Shown: in pieces, positions 44,991-55,662 of the stretch
Layout: the number at the start of each line of letters is the position of its first letter
Numbering within the stretch: position 1 is the first letter of the stretch
Source of the DNA: Cryptomeria japonica
Taxonomy: Eukaryota; Streptophyta; Pinopsida; Cupressales; Cupressaceae
Direction of reading: 5' to 3'
Assembly (NCBI RefSeq): GCF_030272615.1
Contig: NC_081410.1
Span: 290,033,957-290,097,956, forward strand
Length of the DNA: 64,000 nt
Translations under genes and position numbers: made by a program
Notes under the pieces: generated by a model
What the model was told of the DNA's origin: nothing
Seen by the model: the letters and a program-made list of their open reading frames with translations, nothing else
Databases searched by the model: none

Positions 44991-46137
44991 TATTAAAAAT
45001 TGGGAGATTGATTTCAGTACTTTTATGCAAACAAAGGATGGTAAAGAAACAGTCTTTGGGAGGGAAATGATTCAATTAAAAACAAATAAAATTCCTAGAG
45101 GTTTGGTTGTTTTAGAGAGGGTGTTTGATAGTCAAGATAAAGCTAATATTGTTACTACTACCCCACACCCTAAAGATTTAGAAGAAATCAACCTTGGGAC
45201 GGAAAAATCCCTCAGGAAGGTATATGTTGGAAAGAAAATGTCACCCAGGGTCAGAAACATGTTAATTGATTTATTGAGAAAATAAAAGAATGTTTTTTCT
45301 TGGTTGTATGATGATTTGAAGGCTTATAGGGAAGATCTACTTCAACATGAGATTCCTTTGAAAGAAAGTGCCAAGCCTTTTAGGCAAAAAAAGAGGTCTA
45401 TTAATCCAACATTAGCACCTAAAATGCAAGATGAACTAGTCAAACTAAGTGACGTTGGGATTATAAGACCTATTAGACATTCATCATGGGTGTCTAATTT
45501 GGTGCTTATCAGAAAAAAGAATGGAGATATCAGATTATGTGTTGATTTTAAAAATCTGAATATATCTTCATTAAAAGATAATTATCCATTGCCAAATATG
45601 GAAGCAATGTTACAAAGGGTAACAGGTTGTGAGCTTTTATCCATGATGGATGGATTTTTTCAAGTTATAACTAAGTGATGGTTAGAGAGTCAAAACAATA
45701 CAAAACAACACTTACTACACCTTGGGGAACCTATGTTTATATAAGAATGCCTTTTGGTTTAACAAATACAGGAGCAACATTTCAAAGAGCCATGGATGTT
45801 TCATTTTTTGATATTATAAATGTATTATTAGTGGTATATCATGATGATTTAACAACTTCTTCCAAGAAGGAAAGTGATCACTGTGATCACCTTGAAAAAT
45901 AATTTAACAAAGCCATTGAATATGGGATATCCCTAAACCCAAAAAAATGTCCTTTTGAGGTGACTGAAGGTAAGTTGTTGGGTCACATTGTTTCAAAAGA
46001 TGGTGTGAGAATTGATCCAGAGAGGGTAATGGTGATAGAAAAAGTCCCTCAGCCCAGAATAGTGAAAGGTATCCAATCTTTGTTTGGGTAGATAAATTTT
46101 TTGAGAAGGTTTGTCACTAACTTTTCTGAAATTATCA
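44991..46137 (+). pseudogene. Element G reverse transcriptase (Ty3/gypsy), truncated
   Basis: The pre-RT block (KVYVGKKMSPRVRNMLIDLL, then SWLYDDLKAYREDLLQHEIP, 45220-45360) leads into RT: KPFRQKKRSINPTLAPKMQD, then IRLCVDFKNLN, then YPLPNME. A frameshift or stop near 45675 follows. The RT then continues with TTPWGTYVYIRMPFGLTNTG and the catalytic box VYHDDL near 45836 (YHDD, usually Y-L/V-DD), then LNPKKCPFEVTEGKLLGHIV. It stops in FLRRFVTNFSE at 46137, where element F begins. RNase H (RT-linked) and integrase of G are not in the window. Confidence 0.88.
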
Positions 46138-47284
46138 TGTTAGGCCCAATGTGAAAAGCTAATGTACTGAGAGGGGAGGGATGAATCAGTACTCCAAAAC
46201 TTTTCTTGAATAATAACCTTACTATTATGCATAAACAGAATAGTGCAGTAACATAAAATAAAGTTAAAACAAATAGATAATGATCATACATGATTCACTC
46301 CATAACACATATATTTTGGTTACGCAGAAACTCTTGGTTAGAGAGAAAAACAGTGGTGGGGATGGCACCCAAAACTTCACTACTGTAATAATAAAGAATG
46401 CTCGGTTATAGCTACATTTTAGCTATTTCTGATAGCTTACCCTGTTAGGAGTAACAAGATCTGTTAGATCTACCTTGCTAAAAGATTTTACAACATTTAT
46501 TCTTAATGTTGCACCTGGTTAGAGGCTATACAATTTATAGACTTGATTAGAGTCTTTTACCCTGTTAAAGGTTTCTCTTTCAACTTCACAATATTACAAT
46601 AAAATCATTGCAAATATCTACAAATTTACATCTAAAATGTTATAGCAGATTCTATGTGCTCAGAATGGATTACCTTGCTTACAACATACCTCGGTAACCC
46701 ATATAGTAACTCGGTAAACCCTTCTGTTTACTCTGTTCTTTGATTGTTCTCTGAAAACCTTCTCGGTGACCTTTGTGTCTCTGTAATAGTCTTCCTTCAT
46801 GCATACATACACTTCACTAATGTTGTATAAATAGATCTCTTAAAATGGTGATCCAATTCATTGCTTCGATCTTACAAATAAGATCCCTTGAATGAATAAC
46901 TAAACAATATTTCATTGGTTAGATTGTCCTTAAAATCATACACAATCTTCTAGTGCAATTTCCAATTGAATAACAGTTAGATGTGCCTCGATCTTGTAAC
47001 ACATTTTCATATGCATGTCCAGGTTCAATGTATCTGGTAACACATTTCACTCAGTGTATGTCAACTCTGTGTGTCATCTTTACTGCTTGGTAGTCTCAAA
47101 AAGATCCTCGGTAGACAGCTCAGTGCATACTGCATTTTGTGACTACTTTCCTCTGTAACCGACTAGACTATGCATACCGACTTCTCTATGTGTACCAACT
47201 GGATGATCTGGTAGTGTTAACTGACTAGAATATATAGTATGACTTTGAATATAAAAAATAATGGCAACTTGATAAGTAATAACA
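46138..47284 (-). repeat. Element F 3' LTR (1,147 bp)
   Basis: In + coordinates it runs TGTTAGGCCCAAT to TAATAACA. Read in element sense it begins TGTTATTACTT and ends CCTAACA. It shows the stem-loop array at about 46421-46565 (e.g. AGCTAT/ATAGCT 46421-46437, GATC/GATC 46458-46470, AGACT/AGTCT 46549-46565) and a TATA-like CTATTTATA at about 46824-46833. Confidence 0.9.
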
Positions 47285-47656
47285 ATCTCCCCTTTTGACA
47301 TTAGTTGAGATGTTTGACAAAAACTACTTTCAAAGTCATAACTCAAAAATCTATATACTTTGCAAAATGACTATACTTAACAGTAAATACAATAGTCAAT
47401 GAAATAGTATATTCAGATATACTCCCCTTATCATTATACTATACATAACTCTGATTTTTGCATGTTTGGTTTTGTGTTTGTGTGCTCTGCTTACTGTCCT
47501 TGGATATTCTGCATAATCTGCTTGGTATACTCCCCCCGTATACAATACTCCGAATACTGTATCAAAACTGTATTACAAAATTGTATTACTCCCCAAATAT
47601 ATTATATTACTCCCCCTATATAGTATCACTCCCCCTTTTTGACAAACATCAAAAAA
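47285..47656 (-). other. Element F 3' non-coding region and polypurine tract
   Basis: It lies between the end of ORF2 and the 3' LTR. In element sense it carries repeated purine runs: AAAAAGGGGGAG near 47640-47629, others at about 47616-47600 and 47536-47530, and the LTR-proximal AAAAGGGGAGA at 47286-47296, which is the likely polypurine tract. No open frame is supported. Confidence 0.75.
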
Positions 47657-50600
47657 TTAATTTCCATCCAGGGGTGGTAACTGATCAAAAATAGATTTAT
47701 ACTTCTTCTGGGCATTGGTGAGTGTGATAGAGAGTGCATCCTTAACACTTTCCATTAAAGAATTTTGTTCTTGAATATCAACCAATAGTGATATTAAGCC
47801 ATTGAGAGTGCTTCCCTCTTGTGTAGTGGATAGGCATGTAGCTCGGTTAATCTGTTCTTGAACTGATGAAAGATGAGGAAGAAATAATGTCTGGAGTGTC
47901 ATTATATCCATCTTGATCTTATGTTCTTCATTTCTTAGTTCCAGTTCTTGAGCCATGAGTTGTTGAAGCTTGGTATAAACATTTTGAACTGAATTGGGCT
48001 CTGTGGTCAACTTATTTGAGAGATTGGTAATCTCTTTCTCAATTACATCAGTTTTATTCTTGATATCTTTAATGAATATGGAAAATGTGCAAAGTTTCTG
48101 AAATAAATAAAGAATATGCTTGAGTTGAGGGGACAACTCAGCAATGAATTTGACAAGCTTGACTTTTCCAATAGCTAGAGATTTGTGTACCTCTTCAATC
48201 ATTTTTGTAGTAAGCTCCTTGTCTTTGAGCTTGCTCAAGTACTCAGATGCATCAACTCCAGATGTTTCTATTTGATTAAGGAGTTCATCCAGTTGAATGT
48301 GGATGGCTGCATCGGTTGACACTGTAGCTATACGTAGCATATCTGTCAGCAGTGTCTTCACCTTCTGAAGTACTTTATTCTTCTTTTGTATGGCCATCTG
48401 TTTTTCTTATTTGGCCTTTTCTTTTCATAGTTCATTGAAATCAATAAGTTCTTGCCCCTTTAAGTTTGAGATATCCACATTGGGCAACACTATCGGTTTA
48501 GTCAAATCAACTTTAAAACTATGCTTTTTCACCTTCTTCTCTTTACCTTTGGTCAGTTGAACTAAGATAGTAGCTTGAGAGGCTTGCTAACCCTCGGTAG
48601 GTTGCTTAGTGGAGGCAACACTTTGGTTGGTACCTATAGCTATTGTGGTGTCTTTTGGTGTTTCAGTACTAGGTGTCTTAGCTGCTACATTTTCAGTGCT
48701 TGACGGTGCTTAAGAGGTCTGTTCTTGAGTTGTACCTTCTGCTGCTTTAGACTGGTGACCTTGCTGCCTTGTGCTGTATCCTTAGGAGCTTCAGTAGAGA
48801 CAGGTTGAGTGATTGGTGGATAAGGCTGAACTTATACTAACATGGATTCACTAGATACAAGTTCTGCATATGTAGTGCCTTCTATCATCTCCTATTCCTG
48901 TTCCTCTGTATCCATGACATCTTCATCAATTTGAATAGTGTTAGCTGGGTCTTGCTTGGTAGCATCAGGACCGTGCTCGGTGACATCAGGATCTTGTTCG
49001 GTGATATCAATAATGTCCACTTTAGATTCTTCATCGACATCTTTTATTTTGAAGATTTCCTACCATTTTGCTTTTGTCTCATTTTCTACATCAATGTATA
49101 GCCCATTCATCAATTTTAAGGCTCTTTGTTTGACAAGAAATTTAGAATTGTAGGTTGTCAAGTGTTCCTTTATTTCTGCTACAGACATATTAGGAAATAG
49201 ATGGACTAGACTTCTTTCTCTGATTTGTTTCTCTGAGTCCATTGCATATTTCCACCTGTTATCAATATGCAAGTAAAGTTCATTTGGAAGTGACTTGACT
49301 AGTTCCAATGGAGCTACTCAAAACTTTAGAAGTGTACAAATGATAGCTTCTTCAATTTGTCACTTCTCATCATTATTTCTTGTTTCATACTTGACATATC
49401 TAAAAGAAACAAATCCACCATATTCTTTTAGATTGGCACAAAAGTTTTCAACACTATGTATATTTACCTTCTTGCCTTTGACAATTTGGAATTTGTTGGC
49501 ATCCTTAGATTCTGTATCACTACTCTTTTGCCAAAATGAGTCTTCGAGTAGATTTCTTGTAGGTCTTGGTTACCTTGGGAGTAGTAACACTCTTTTATCT
49601 CTTACTCGATGATGCAGCTGATGCTCTTTTATTAGGTCTCTTTGTTGGAGGAGTCAGTAGGGCCTTTGGAATGTCCTATTTCTTTCTTTTCAATACTTTA
49701 CCCTTAGGCAGTACAGTGCTTAATGTTATTGCTGCCTCTTGAGCTTCTGATTCCTCTTTGGTGATGGCAAGAGTGCCTTTGATAGGTGTAGAGGAAGAGT
49801 CTTCTCTGAATTTCTTAGATAATGCCTTAATCATCTTTGTAGCCTTTCTTGTAGCTTTAGGTACTACAATGCTCATTTTTACCTTTTCCTTAACTTCTTC
49901 ATAAGTTCCATATCTCAGTTCGATAGCATGCCTTGGCAGTGTAAGGAATGCATCAGTTTGTTGTTGTGTGATATCATAGTCAATCTCATAACCCATTGGT
50001 AGCAAAGATTGAGTGCTTGGTTCCACAACATTCACATAATAGTAATCGATGTCTACCTCAAAGCATATATCATCTTTATATTTCTCTACCAGCTGGGGTG
50101 GAATCTTGTACCTGTTGTGCATCTTCTCTTGAAATTTGTTGAAGTAGTCATCCATGATATCATTGAAATTATCTCCCAATTTCTTAATAAAGTCATTAAT
50201 TTGATGGGTGATTAGTTGGTGTAGCTCCCAAACTACTTTGCCGCTTGATGGAAAGAATTTCTCAAAGTAGAAAAACATGCATACAAGAAGTGAACCAAAT
50301 TTTAGTGTATTTTCTGAGTTGTTCTTCTTTGGCTTCCTTATTGTGTTCAGGTTCTCAAACAAGTTTTTCAATAACACTTCACATAGATCAACTTTCATTC
50401 CCTTCTTCACAATTTTATAGGCTAAGTCAACTGCTGCACAGGGTACACTATTTTCCCTTGCCAATTGGAAGAAATAGTAACCAATTACTCTAATGGAAAA
50501 CTTAAGTTTTGCATCAGTGACATTGTTTAGTTTTAGTCCTCGGTATTCAGATTCTACTTAGTTAAACTGATTAACTCCTTCTGTGATATCATCTTCTATG

Positions 50601-51027
50601 CTTGTGCATGATCATAGATAGGATAACTGGTGATCACATGAATGATTTCCTTAGTGATTTTGAATGGTTGCTCCTCTAGCCACATGAAATCATCATGAAC
50701 TCTGCTCAAAACAAACTTAACCCACTGGGGTTTGAAATAGGTTGGGGATTTAGTTAATCCCTTGATTTTGATATGCTGGTACTTGCTATCCATTTTTCCA
50801 TTGGTACATAGCTCATCATAGGTGTCACTTATCTCAACATGATTGAGTTCTTCAACACGGCATTTGGTGAAGAATCTAACATCTTCAACTAACAAGACTC
50901 GATCCAGAATGAGTGAAAAGGCAGTTTTGTCATCCGGTTCAGAGGTGACTTTAGGAGTCAAAGTGTATTTCAGTGAGGGCTTCTCTACATTCTTGACAAC
51001 TATGGGATCTTGGATCTTGGGTGCCAT
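47657..51027 (-). pseudogene. Element F ORF2: large protein of unknown function
   Basis: The start at ATG 51027 gives MAPKIQDPIVVKNVEKPSLK. About 1,120 codons follow to the stop at 47657 (end FDQLPPLDGN), with a few frameshifts (near 50590, between 49676 and 49308, and near 48700) and stops. The first 140 residues end in QPFKITKEIIHVITSYP (about 50670-50610), which recalls the I-x-[KR]E block of ORFs J and E. The middle (50464-49676) is a charged, helical region with KGKVLKRKK at its end, a possible nuclear-localisation signal. The tail (48397-47657) is strongly coiled-coil-like. No pol motif is present. The function is unknown. Confidence 0.6.
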
Positions 51028-51573
51028 TTGTAAATTTCAGATAAAACTAGCAAACTATCCTTAAGGTTTGATGGTTTACAAATGGCAAACATTTCTCACT
51101 CAGTAGATAATAGCAATTTGACAAGATCGGTAAACTATCTTAACAGTGTGATGAGATTTATGTAAATACCTTGGATTCACTTTGAATGAGGTTTGATCAC
51201 CTTGATTTGCTCTTCTTTGCTCTCTTGAAAACTTGGTGAATGAAAATGACCACGAAAATGCTCTTAAGTACACAAAATACCTTATTGGGCTCCGTCCGGG
51301 TTATGTCAAAACATTAAATGCACTCGGTTCACCTTTAACCGATTTACTCCCCTTTTTTTCATTTTAACCGAGTAACCAAATTTCCTTCATTTACCGACTT
51401 GACAAGCTTCCTGTATTCACCAACTTGACAGGTTTCTTGTAAAGTACTTTTAATAGAATTTCAAACTTACTAATGCATCTTAACTATGCAGATTTTGAAT
51501 TTAGTACATAATAGAATAGGAACTATTATGATTTTAACCTTCAGAGAATGCAATCCCTTCATACCTTTGCTGA

Positions 51574-52925
51574 TTAATTTGGAATAGGTGCACCTAACTC
51601 AGTAGGTAAGGTTCTTTCTTCATTTGACACAATTTCCTTCTTTTTCCAAATCATCTTTAATTTTTCTTTTATTTCTTCAGTGTCTCCTCTAGGTTGATCT
51701 CTGCAATCTCCAGCTAAATGTCCAACTTTGTGACAATGAAAACATGCCATACCAAGATTTCTCCATGATCTTCGGTTGTTCATTCCAAACCTTATAAAAT
51801 AGTTGGCACTAATATGTCCATATCTTCCACAACATTCGCACCATATCCTTGTATTGTAATCCCATGGTACTGCTGCATATTGTTGGTAAGGATTTGTGTG
51901 AGTTTGGTAACCTCTAGTGTTTGCTCAGTGTGCATACCACATGTAGTTCATTTGCTTAAGCCAGCACTTCTCAATACTATGTCCATATCTATTGTAGTTT
52001 CTACCAAACCCTTTGAATTTTGCCTTCTGATAGTTGTTAACAGACTTTGTCCTACATTGATTAGATATGTGACCATATTTATCACAATTGTAACAATAAC
52101 CATTGGACTTAGTGATATTCGGTTGCTTACCTTTTCTGATTTGGCATATGTTGGCAGTATGACCTTGATTTCCACAGTAGTAGCAAATAGGCTTCTTTCT
52201 TTTAATGCCATTCCTGTTTCCAGTTTGCTTTGACGATTCTCCTCTCTCGGTAGTATGAATTCCTTTCTCGGTAGATTTTTTCCTTTGTAACCGAGTCCTG
52301 TATCTTTGTTGGGTCTTCTTGTAATCAGTTGCTCATCCAACATCTTTGATGCTTCATAACTCTTCTTCAATGTTTCTTTGGTTTTCTTCTTTGTTTCAAG
52401 TTCATTGGTCAACCTTGATACTTCAAGTTTTAATGCTTGATTTTCATCATTCTTCAGAATTGCTTCATGATGTGCATAACCTAGTTGATCTATCATATTT
52501 TGTTGAATCCCAGTTAACCTTGTGATTTCATCATTCTTATTAGATACTAAGACTTCAAGTTGTTGTTTCTCTCTTTGTAGATCTCTTGCTTTATCCTCTG
52601 TTATCCTCAATGCATCTAGATTTTTAGTCATCTGTGTACTAAAATGTTCATGTTCTCTTTTCATTGCTTTTAGTTGATCAACCAATGCTTTGTTCTTTTC
52701 TTTCAATACTCCAATCATTTCTTTAGTTTCTTTAGATATACTATTCTCAGATGATGTCTCAATTTGTTCCACTAACTATTGAGAATCCTGCAAGTCATCA
52801 GATAATCTTCTTCTTACTTTCAAAGATTTTTGCATTTTCCTTTGCATGTTTGCAATCACTTGATTAGCATGATCCAACTCTTCTTGCAGATATACAATCC
52901 TTCGAGATTGTTTATAGCCTTCCAT
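51574..52925 (-). pseudogene. Element F ORF1: coiled-coil plus multi-zinc-knuckle, Gag-like protein
   Basis: The start at ATG 52925 (MEGYKQSRRIVYLQEELDHA) is about 50 bases after the primer site. A long coiled coil (52890-52380: LREL/QREKQQLEVLV-type heptads) has one stop near 52774. After a frameshift near 52330 come CCHC knuckles in another frame: CYYCGNQGHTANIC (52185-52144), CYNCDKYGHISNQC (about 52094-52053), a third with lost cysteines (NYNRYGHSIEKC), a fourth CECCGRYGHISANY (last Cys to Tyr) and a fifth CFHCHKVGHLAGDC (about 51748-51704). It ends at 51574. The layout suggests RNA binding and self-assembly, i.e. a Gag replacement. It lacks the usual copia Gag N-terminal domain. Confidence 0.7.
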
Positions 52926-52974
52926 TGATAAGATCTTTCTCTTTAGGTAGTTAAACCCTTTTCCAAGATTCAAG

Positions 52975-52986
52975 CTCTGATACCAA
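52975..52986 (-). other. Primer binding site, tRNA-iMet type (element F)
   Basis: GCTCTGATACCA on the + strand reads TGGTATCAGAGC in element sense, immediately after the 5' LTR. It is the same site used by B, C and D. Confidence 0.93.
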
Positions 52987-52987
52987 T

Positions 52988-54138
52988 TGTTAGGCCCAAT
53001 ATGGAAAGCTAATGTACTGAGAGGGGAGGGGTGAATTAGTACTCCAAAACTTTTCTTGAATAATAACCTTACTATTATGCATAAACGAACTAGTGTAGTA
53101 ACATAAAATAAAGTTAAAACAAATAGATAATGATCATACATGATTCACTCCATAACACATATATTTTGGTTACGCAGAAACTCTTGGTTAGAGAGAAAAA
53201 ATGCGGTGGGGATGGCACCCACAACTTCACTATTGCAATAATAAAGAATGCTTGGTTAGAGCTACATTTTAGCTATTTCTGATAACTTACCCTGTTAGGA
53301 GTAACAAGATCTATTAGATCTACCTTGCTAAAGGATTTTACAACATTTATTTTGAATGTTGCACCTGGTTAGAAGCTTTACAATTTATAGACTTGATTAG
53401 AGTCTTTTACCATGTTAAAGGTTTCTCTTTCAACTTCACAATTTTACAATAAAATCATTACAAATATCTGCAACTTTACATCTAAAATGTTATAGTAGAT
53501 TCTATGTTCTCATAATAGATTATCTTTCTTATAGCATACCTTGATAACCCATATAGTAACTTGGTAAACCCTTCTGTTTACTCTGTTCTTCGACTATTCT
53601 CTGAAAAACCTTCTCAGTGACCTTTGTGTCTCTATAACAGTCTTCCTTCATGCATACATACACTTCACTAATGCTATATAAATAGATCTATTAAAACGGT
53701 GATCCAATTCATTGCTTCGATCTTACAAACAAGATTCCTCAAATGAATAACTAAACAAAATATTTCATTGGTTAGATTGTTCTTAAAATCATACACAATC
53801 TTCTGGTGCAATTTCCAATTGAATAACGGTTAGATGTGCCTTGATCTTGTAACACGTTTTCATATGCATGTCCATGTTCAATGTATCTGGTAACATGTTT
53901 CACTCGGTGTATGTCAACTCGGTCTATCATCTTTACTGCTTGGTAGTCTCAAAAAGATACTCAGTAGACAGCTCGGTGTATACTATGTTCTGTGACTTCT
54001 TTCCTCTGCAACCGACTAGACTGTGCATACCGACTTCTCTATGTGTACCGACTGCATGATTCGGTAGTGTTAACCGACTAGAATATATAGTATGACTTTG
54101 AATATAAAAACTAATGGTAACTTGATAAGTAGTAACCA
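52988..54138 (-). repeat. Element F 5' LTR (1,151 bp)
   Basis: Collinear with 46138-47284, with only scattered substitutions and 1-bp indels by eye. It ends TAACCA on the + strand, next to TATGA. Confidence 0.9.
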
Positions 54139-54140
54139 TA

Positions 54141-55662
54141 TGATAGGAATTTGGAATTCATCAAAGCAAGTAGCAAATTAGACTAGCTCAACCATGAAAA
54201 CTAAATTACAATGAAATAAAATCCTAAAAACATTCAATAGAGATATGAAAACAAGACATTCAAATCAACTGCAAACCATTACAAACGCAAATATCTCCTC
54301 CATAATTCTCCATTGTCCTTCTTTCTCCTTCAAATTGCTTTGTTTGTGGATCTCACCTACAAATGCAAAGGCATAGCAAGATTGACAAGATGAAATGGTA
54401 GCATAAGGATACTAGAAGCGTGATTGATTCTCTGAAAATGTGATTAAATTCGATAATGTGATTCCTTGATCCCTTGATTGAAGAAACTCATCCAATTTAT
54501 AGACAAATTGGAGAGATGACAAGATTAGCCTGAAGAGATTTGAAAGGAAATTTCAAATCAAGAATGACAAATATGACAAATTATGACAAACTTGACATGC
54601 AAAATTGATTGATTGACAAATTATGACAAAATTGACAAGATTTCTATGCAAAATTGATTGATTATGACAAATTATGACAAGATTGAAATGTCATTCCCAT
54701 GAAATTAGGGTAAATATTAGAAAAATAGGAGAAAATAGAAAATTAGGTTAGAAATGATGAATTGGAAATTAGGAAATTAGAAATTAGAAAATTAGGTAAA
54801 TTAATTAATAATTTTTCATTCATTAATTAATTCACAAAAAGAGGGGGAATTAATTAGCCAATTAAATAAATATTTAATTGTGACAAGAAGACTTAGGATA
54901 AATAAATAAATTATTTAACCTAGAGGGAAAATGACAAACAAGATTAAATGAACAAATCATAAAACCCTAGAAGATGAATTAGAAATGCAAGGATGACAAT
55001 TAGGTCTTGACAAAAGATAATTGATGTAGGGTCGATTTGATCATGATTTTGATTGACAAAGGACCAATGTTGACAAATGATTGAGATTGGTTGACAAATT
55101 GACCAAGATTGATAAAGATACCAAATTGATAGGTGCCAATTGACGAGGAATAATGACTAATTGATCCAGATTGACACGATTGAAAAGGACAACGATCGAT
55201 GACAAATCGATCGCAAAATTGATGAGATTGATAAGAGGACAAGGATCGATGATGAAGCAATCACAAAATGACAAGATTGAAAAGGACAACGATCGATGAC
55301 AAATCGATTGCAAAATGACAAGATTGACAAGAGGACAAAACCCTAATTCTATCATCGATTAGGATTGACGATGTCCAAAATGAAATCAAATTGACGATGT
55401 CAAAATATGCCGAATGAGCATGCACATTGATGCGACAGGATAAGATCGACCAAAATCATGACTGAAGATTATTATCGATAAGACCAAATTCAAAAGCGAG
55501 ACAAATGAAGAATACAAAAGAAGGACTCAATGCTCACAAATGATAAAGACCAAGTGCGCAACATAGAAGAAATGTTAATGCGACGCAAGAACCCTAAAAT
55601 AAGGCAATGCGCAAATGTTAAAGTATGACTCCGCAAGCGTTGACCATTTTTAGACGTCTACA
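54141..55662 (-). repeat. Element H 3' LTR (about 1,520 bp, left boundary inferred)
   Basis: In element sense it starts TGTAGACGTC at 55662, right after the purine tract AAAGAGGGGCAAAA (55663-55676). It probably ends ..CCTATCA at 54141. AT-rich DNA is full of TGACAA/TTGACA words. An internal tandem repeat lies at about 55176-55340. Confidence 0.7.
55176..55340. repeat. Imperfect tandem repeat in element H LTR
   Basis: Units of about 50-75 bp contain AAAAGGACAACGATCGATG, ACAAATCGAT and GCAAAATGACAAGATTG. Two to three copies are visible by eye. GATCGATGA occurs four times. Confidence 0.6.

Larger units (their letters stand above)
46138..54138 (-). mobile_element. Element F: non-autonomous LTR retroelement without pol (8.0 kb)
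   Basis: It lies in minus orientation. The 5' LTR is 52988-54138 and the 3' LTR 46138-47284. Both run TG..CA in element sense, and the iMet-type primer site is at 52975-52986. The flanks TATCA (46133-46137) and TATGA (54139-54143) are a candidate duplication with one mismatch. Inside are two coding regions, but no protease, integrase, RT or RNase H motif in any frame. LTR features and primer site are of Ty1/copia type, so mobilisation by a copia element such as B, C or D is plausible. Confidence 0.85.

Noticed and set aside
55176-55340. CRISPR-like direct repeats
   Set aside because: The repeats are imperfect, without uniform spacers, and lie in a plant LTR.
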